NCBI RefSeq assembly: GCF_020360975.1
Contig: NW_025408672.1
Location: 4,030,001-4,094,000, forward strand
DNA from: Hirsutella rhossiliensis
Lineage: Eukaryota > Ascomycota > Sordariomycetes > Hypocreales > Ophiocordycipitaceae
Direction: 5' to 3'
Length of the DNA: 64,000 bases
This document shows, in pieces, positions 61,331 to 64,000 of this stretch. The position numbers and the translations under genes are program-made. Numbering within the stretch: the stretch's first letter is position 1; each line of letters begins with the position of its first letter. Under the pieces are notes generated by a model. It did no database searches. It was given only the letters and a program-made list of their open reading frames with translations, and was not told the DNA's origin.

Positions 61331-61595
61331 CCTGATTGTGCTCCCTGATGAAAGCCGGACTGTAGGTGTTGGCGGCAAGTAATATGACAGGTGCTTGGGA
61401 CTCTTCAAAGGTGTAGACGCCTTTTCCCGGCCCAGCAGCCTTGACTTGAAAACTGCGTTGAACATAGTGGCAATCCCGATGGAACCCTATGCAAACGTTG
61501 CACCGAGGTTTGCTTGCGTCGCACTTTGTGTGCTTTTGGCGACAAGATTCGCACGATGTAAATGGCTTCTTCGTCCGCAACACTTGAGGCGGCAC
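61290..61595 (-). CDS. Zn2Cys6 transcription factor, N-terminal fragment
   Basis: The start MPPQVLRTKKPFTSCESCRQ, then KHTKCDASKPRCNVC and a last C in HRDC, gives Cx2Cx6Cx6Cx2Cx7C, the fungal binuclear zinc cluster that binds DNA. The frame continues to about residue 88 and then runs into the 100-bp foldback element and stops at 61290. Such regulators are normally several hundred residues long, so this is either a first exon or, more likely, a gene cut by the MITE and hAT insertions. Confidence 0.7.
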   Translation of the reverse strand: MPPQVLRTKKPFTSCESCRQKHTKCDASKPRCNVCIGFHRDCHYVQRSFQVKAAGPGKGVYTFEESQAPVILLAANTYSPAFIREHNQGGFPYLNMEIPFP

Positions 61596-62521
61596 CCAGT
61601 TAAGGAAGTGTCGAAACGAAACTTAACCGGTATGAATACTCCTCTTTATGAACCATTTTGCATAAAGACCAGCGATCACTTCTGCCTGCAGTTAGAAATG
61701 CCAGCATTATTGCGTGGAGCGTGCACTCACCTGCCGACCTTTATGAGCCGCTTCGGTAGGACTTGACGCCGCGTTATACTTAGAGGGGGGACGCCTTTAC
61801 GTAGGAGAGGATTTTGGTGGAAGTGAAAGCCGGATGAAACGATGGGCTTGGAGAACATAACAACATCCATGCCAGGTCTTAGGCAAGGGAAGTGTCTGGG
61901 AAAAGAGCCACTGAAGATTGCTAAGGCAGCTCCAGGCCTTTTATACCCTGGCTGCGCGCTGAAAATGGTACCTCTCATGCAGCCTTGTCGGGACTTGGAC
62001 AGGGGACGGTCGGTTTGCAACTTGTACGATTATACCTGTTCCGTGTTGGCGATATACCGTATCGATACACGTCACCGCGTAGTCTTCAACCACCTAGACC
62101 AAGCTGCTGTGTAATTTATTGCTTCGCACATCTTTGATCTACGGATGAGCGATTTCACTTTATCGACGGCAGTCTGGCATCAACGCAATTGCGTTGCGCT
62201 TCTGAGAGAGGAGACATCTGTGCCAAGCCGGTTCTCAACGAAGTCGCCGGCTGCTGGGAAGGGCCGGATGTCTCTACGAGGTTCAATGGTCATTTCTACC
62301 TCTGTCAACTACATATATGTAAGGCCTAATCATTCACTCCTTTCTATAAGCAGAGACAGCGACAAGACCATTCGTCCTTTCTTGAGAGCACCCTTGCGCG
62401 GACAGCATTGGCCACAAGACAGCTGTTTCAAATCGTGCGAAGCTTTGCCATAGCTCTCGCATGACTTAGATCGGAGCCAGACCATGCTTACAGCCTCAAC
62501 TTCATATAATCCGACAAAGTT
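61596..62521. other. Spacer, no supported gene
   Basis: It lies between the Zn2Cys6 start and the 3' end of the C2H2 gene, both on the reverse strand. It probably contains the Zn2Cys6 promoter. ORFs seen here lack domains. Confidence 0.45.
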
Positions 62522-63499
62522 TCATCGACTGGCTGTGATAGTTAGTGATGTCCTGTCTGCATGGACGCTTGGGTGATTCTCACGACTTCTGGGTCGCCGG
62601 GATTTCCCATGACTACCGGCCGGAGTGACACGCACTGCTTGATCAACTACATCAAGTCCGTTGGTCGAGTAGCCTTGGGTGAGAAAAATGTGAAAGTCTT
62701 CGAGATAGTCGTTGTTGATAGGCCCGTCGAGGATTACATCGTGAGCGCGTTGAGGGTATCTCGTCATCCGTCCCATGGCAGTAATAAGTTGAATCAACTC
62801 GGCTTTGCATAGTGGCTTTAGGAACTCCCTCCTGGCGAAGGACAAGAATGGTTCGGGAGCTAAGTCCTTGTCAGGCATATTTAACATGCTTCGATCTTTT
62901 CCCGGGCTCGATGGAACATCACGGGATCTAACGCTTGCCGGTTCTGGCCCAAACCTGAAGTGATATTCGGAGAACTGGTTTGGCTGGGCTCGCGTCGAGG
63001 CTATCATCAACACCGTTCTTGCCTTCCAATCTACTATTTCTTCCTTTGAGTTAGTGGAGTTGCTTAGAAGATTGAATGTGACTGTTTTGATGACGTACAA
63101 GTAGAAGTAACCGCTTAAATCCGCGTCGGAATTTACAGTCTTTCCGTGGACACGGCCCAGATGAGCACGGAAATTCTCGTTTCTTCTCCAAATTTTCGGT
63201 GGACGACTTTTCTCCCTTGGACCACAGTAGGGACAGGTGTACCATTTTCCGGGTGAAGGGAGCTCGGAATGAACGGTCGTGAGGTGCCGCCGGAGATCAG
63301 CGTTGGAGCCAAACCCGTCCCGTGACCTGCCACAGCCAGAATAGGGGCATTTGAAAGGCTTTTCGTGAATCCTGTTATGTTTTCTGGCCCGTGTTGAGTG
63401 CGCCATCTGAAGCTCGTGAGGATTAAGCGCTCGCATCGGTAAACCCCTGGGATTGATCGGTATAGACGGAAAGCAATCGACGGCGCAATCGTCGGACAA
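62522..63499 (-). CDS. C2H2 zinc-finger protein
   Basis: An uninterrupted frame of 325 residues starts MSDDCAVDCFPSIPINPRGL. Fingers: CPYSGCGRSRDGFGSNADLR with HLTTVH (about residues 50-76), and a longer second one, CPYCGPREKSRPPKIWRRNE with FRAHLGRVH (about residues 88-117). An upstream partial finger-like HSTRARKHNRIH precedes them. The C-terminal half (PEPFLSFARREFLKPLCKAE, IQLITAMGRMTRYPQRAHDV) shows no known domain. It is likely a host DNA-binding protein; a first exon may lie further upstream (63547-63966). Confidence 0.72.
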   Translation of the reverse strand: MSDDCAVDCFPSIPINPRGLPMRALNPHELQMAHSTRARKHNRIHEKPFKCPYSGCGRSRDGFGSNADLRRHLTTVHSELPSPGKWYTCPYCGPREKSRPPKIWRRNENFRAHLGRVHGKTVNSDADLSGYFYLYVIKTVTFNLLSNSTNSKEEIVDWKARTVLMIASTRAQPNQFSEYHFRFGPEPASVRSRDVPSSPGKDRSMLNMPDKDLAPEPFLSFARREFLKPLCKAELIQLITAMGRMTRYPQRAHDVILDGPINNDYLEDFHIFLTQGYSTNGLDVVDQAVRVTPAGSHGKSRRPRSRENHPSVHADRTSLTITASR

Positions 63500-63546
63500 A
63501 AAGACATTCGTCTTTTCTCAATGCAGTGACGCGAAGTGCCTGCTTC

Positions 63547-63966
63547 TTAGTAGGATGTAATTGTAAGATAGAGAGTGGTAAACCCCATTCTTCCCGAGGC
63601 GAGCATTCCATTTACAGGTGAAAAAGGAGAAGGCCGGACTGTTACTTGGAAATGGTAAGTAAGGAGGCTGCAGATGAAGTGGTCACTAGAACGGTGGCAG
63701 ACAGGGATTCGTTTCACGGCTTCCGCCTTCATCGAGTGGGCATCCTGTATGTTTGATGAACCTGCAGCCGAAAAAACGGATGGTGTGTAGCTGGAGGCCG
63801 GGAAGTGCTTCCGGTTAGCTAGCCAACCACCAATGGTGTCCAGGACGCTGCAGGCTTGTTGATGGGGGCTGACGCGTGCAGAGAAATTCAAATTGAGTGT
63901 TCTCGCGAAGAGAGGTGCAAGTGATGAATTGATTAAGTTCCTTAGATTCTTCCTCCTCCCTAACAA
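63547..63966 (-). CDS. Hypothetical upstream ORF, possible 5' exon of the C2H2 gene
   Basis: An open reverse frame (MLGRRKNLRNLINSS ... GMLASGRMGFTTLYLTITSY) ends 47 bases before the C2H2 start. It shows no domain. A splice from around 63650 (CAAGTAACAG...) into the C2H2 frame is possible but cannot be decided from sequence alone. Confidence 0.25.
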   Translation of the reverse strand: MLGRRKNLRNLINSSLAPLFARTLNLNFSARVSPHQQACSVLDTIGGWLANRKHFPASSYTPSVFSAAGSSNIQDAHSMKAEAVKRIPVCHRSSDHFICSLLTYHFQVTVRPSPFSPVNGMLASGRMGFTTLYLTITSY

Positions 63967-64000
63967 AAGTGACTTCTTATAGTTCTGTCACCTGTGGCTG

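Overview
The window is genomic DNA of a filamentous ascomycete (Pezizomycotina), probably a Sordariomycete. The evidence is a STE12 transcription factor gene with homeodomain-like and C2H2 regions, bZIP and Zn2Cys6 regulator genes, 50-90 nt introns with CTAAC/CTGAC-type branch points, and fungal transposon families (chromodomain Gypsy, Tad-like LINE, Fot/pogo, hAT, Crypton, fungal Helitron). It is a transposon graveyard around a few host genes. I see no rRNA and no CRISPR, and only one tRNA-like sequence, which does not fold canonically.

Layout. 1-1170: LINE-like 3' end and a decayed pogo 3' fragment. 1801-4281: Helitron copy A, cut off and joined to a broken cupredoxin-like gene (4282-4724). 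4725-6519: no convincing gene. 6520-14071: Helitron copy B with RepHel domains and an antisense accessory gene. 14076-14301: another Helitron 5' fragment. 14302-16488: pogo element II, then a tRNA-like sequence and a solo pogo end. 17489-18117: weak hypothetical ORFs. 18164-18786: four strong foldbacks. 19377-21075: a PIF1-like helicase fragment split by a 5'-truncated LINE. 21768-24300: an unrecognised antisense gene and a decayed relative. 24481-31455: Helitron copy C, a diverged GC-rich subfamily. 32608-34940: STE12. 35461-36252: a 792-bp element with 24-bp perfect inverted ends that encodes a CxxC...CxxC protein. 36344-38562: Crypton I. 39048-46440: two Crypton-like elements (II and III) as a 7.4-kb inverted pair around a helicase fragment. 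47086-47710: bZIP gene. 47890-50388: Helitron fragments, including copy D, an internally deleted Helitron carrying a MYND zinc-finger gene. 50392-52699: pogo element I with clear inverted ends. 53010-61228: a hAT element split by a Gypsy chromovirus (53697-59460) with a perfect 5-bp target duplication. 61290-64000: Zn2Cys6 and C2H2 regulator remnants or genes.

The Helitron copies show one family at several stages: potentially autonomous RepHel copies (B, C), a truncated copy (A), and an internally deleted copy that picked up a host gene (D). Their ends share the inverted motif TGCCTTGAGGAACG / CGTTCCTCAAGGCA, which suggests a Helentron-like (HLE2) organisation.

Caveat: nearly every long coding region, including the 3' end of STE12, carries single- or two-base frame breaks, while the two LTRs of the Gypsy element differ only by two 1-nt indels. 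Some breaks may therefore be sequencing indels rather than mutations. Calls of pseudogene here mean that the frame is broken in this sequence.
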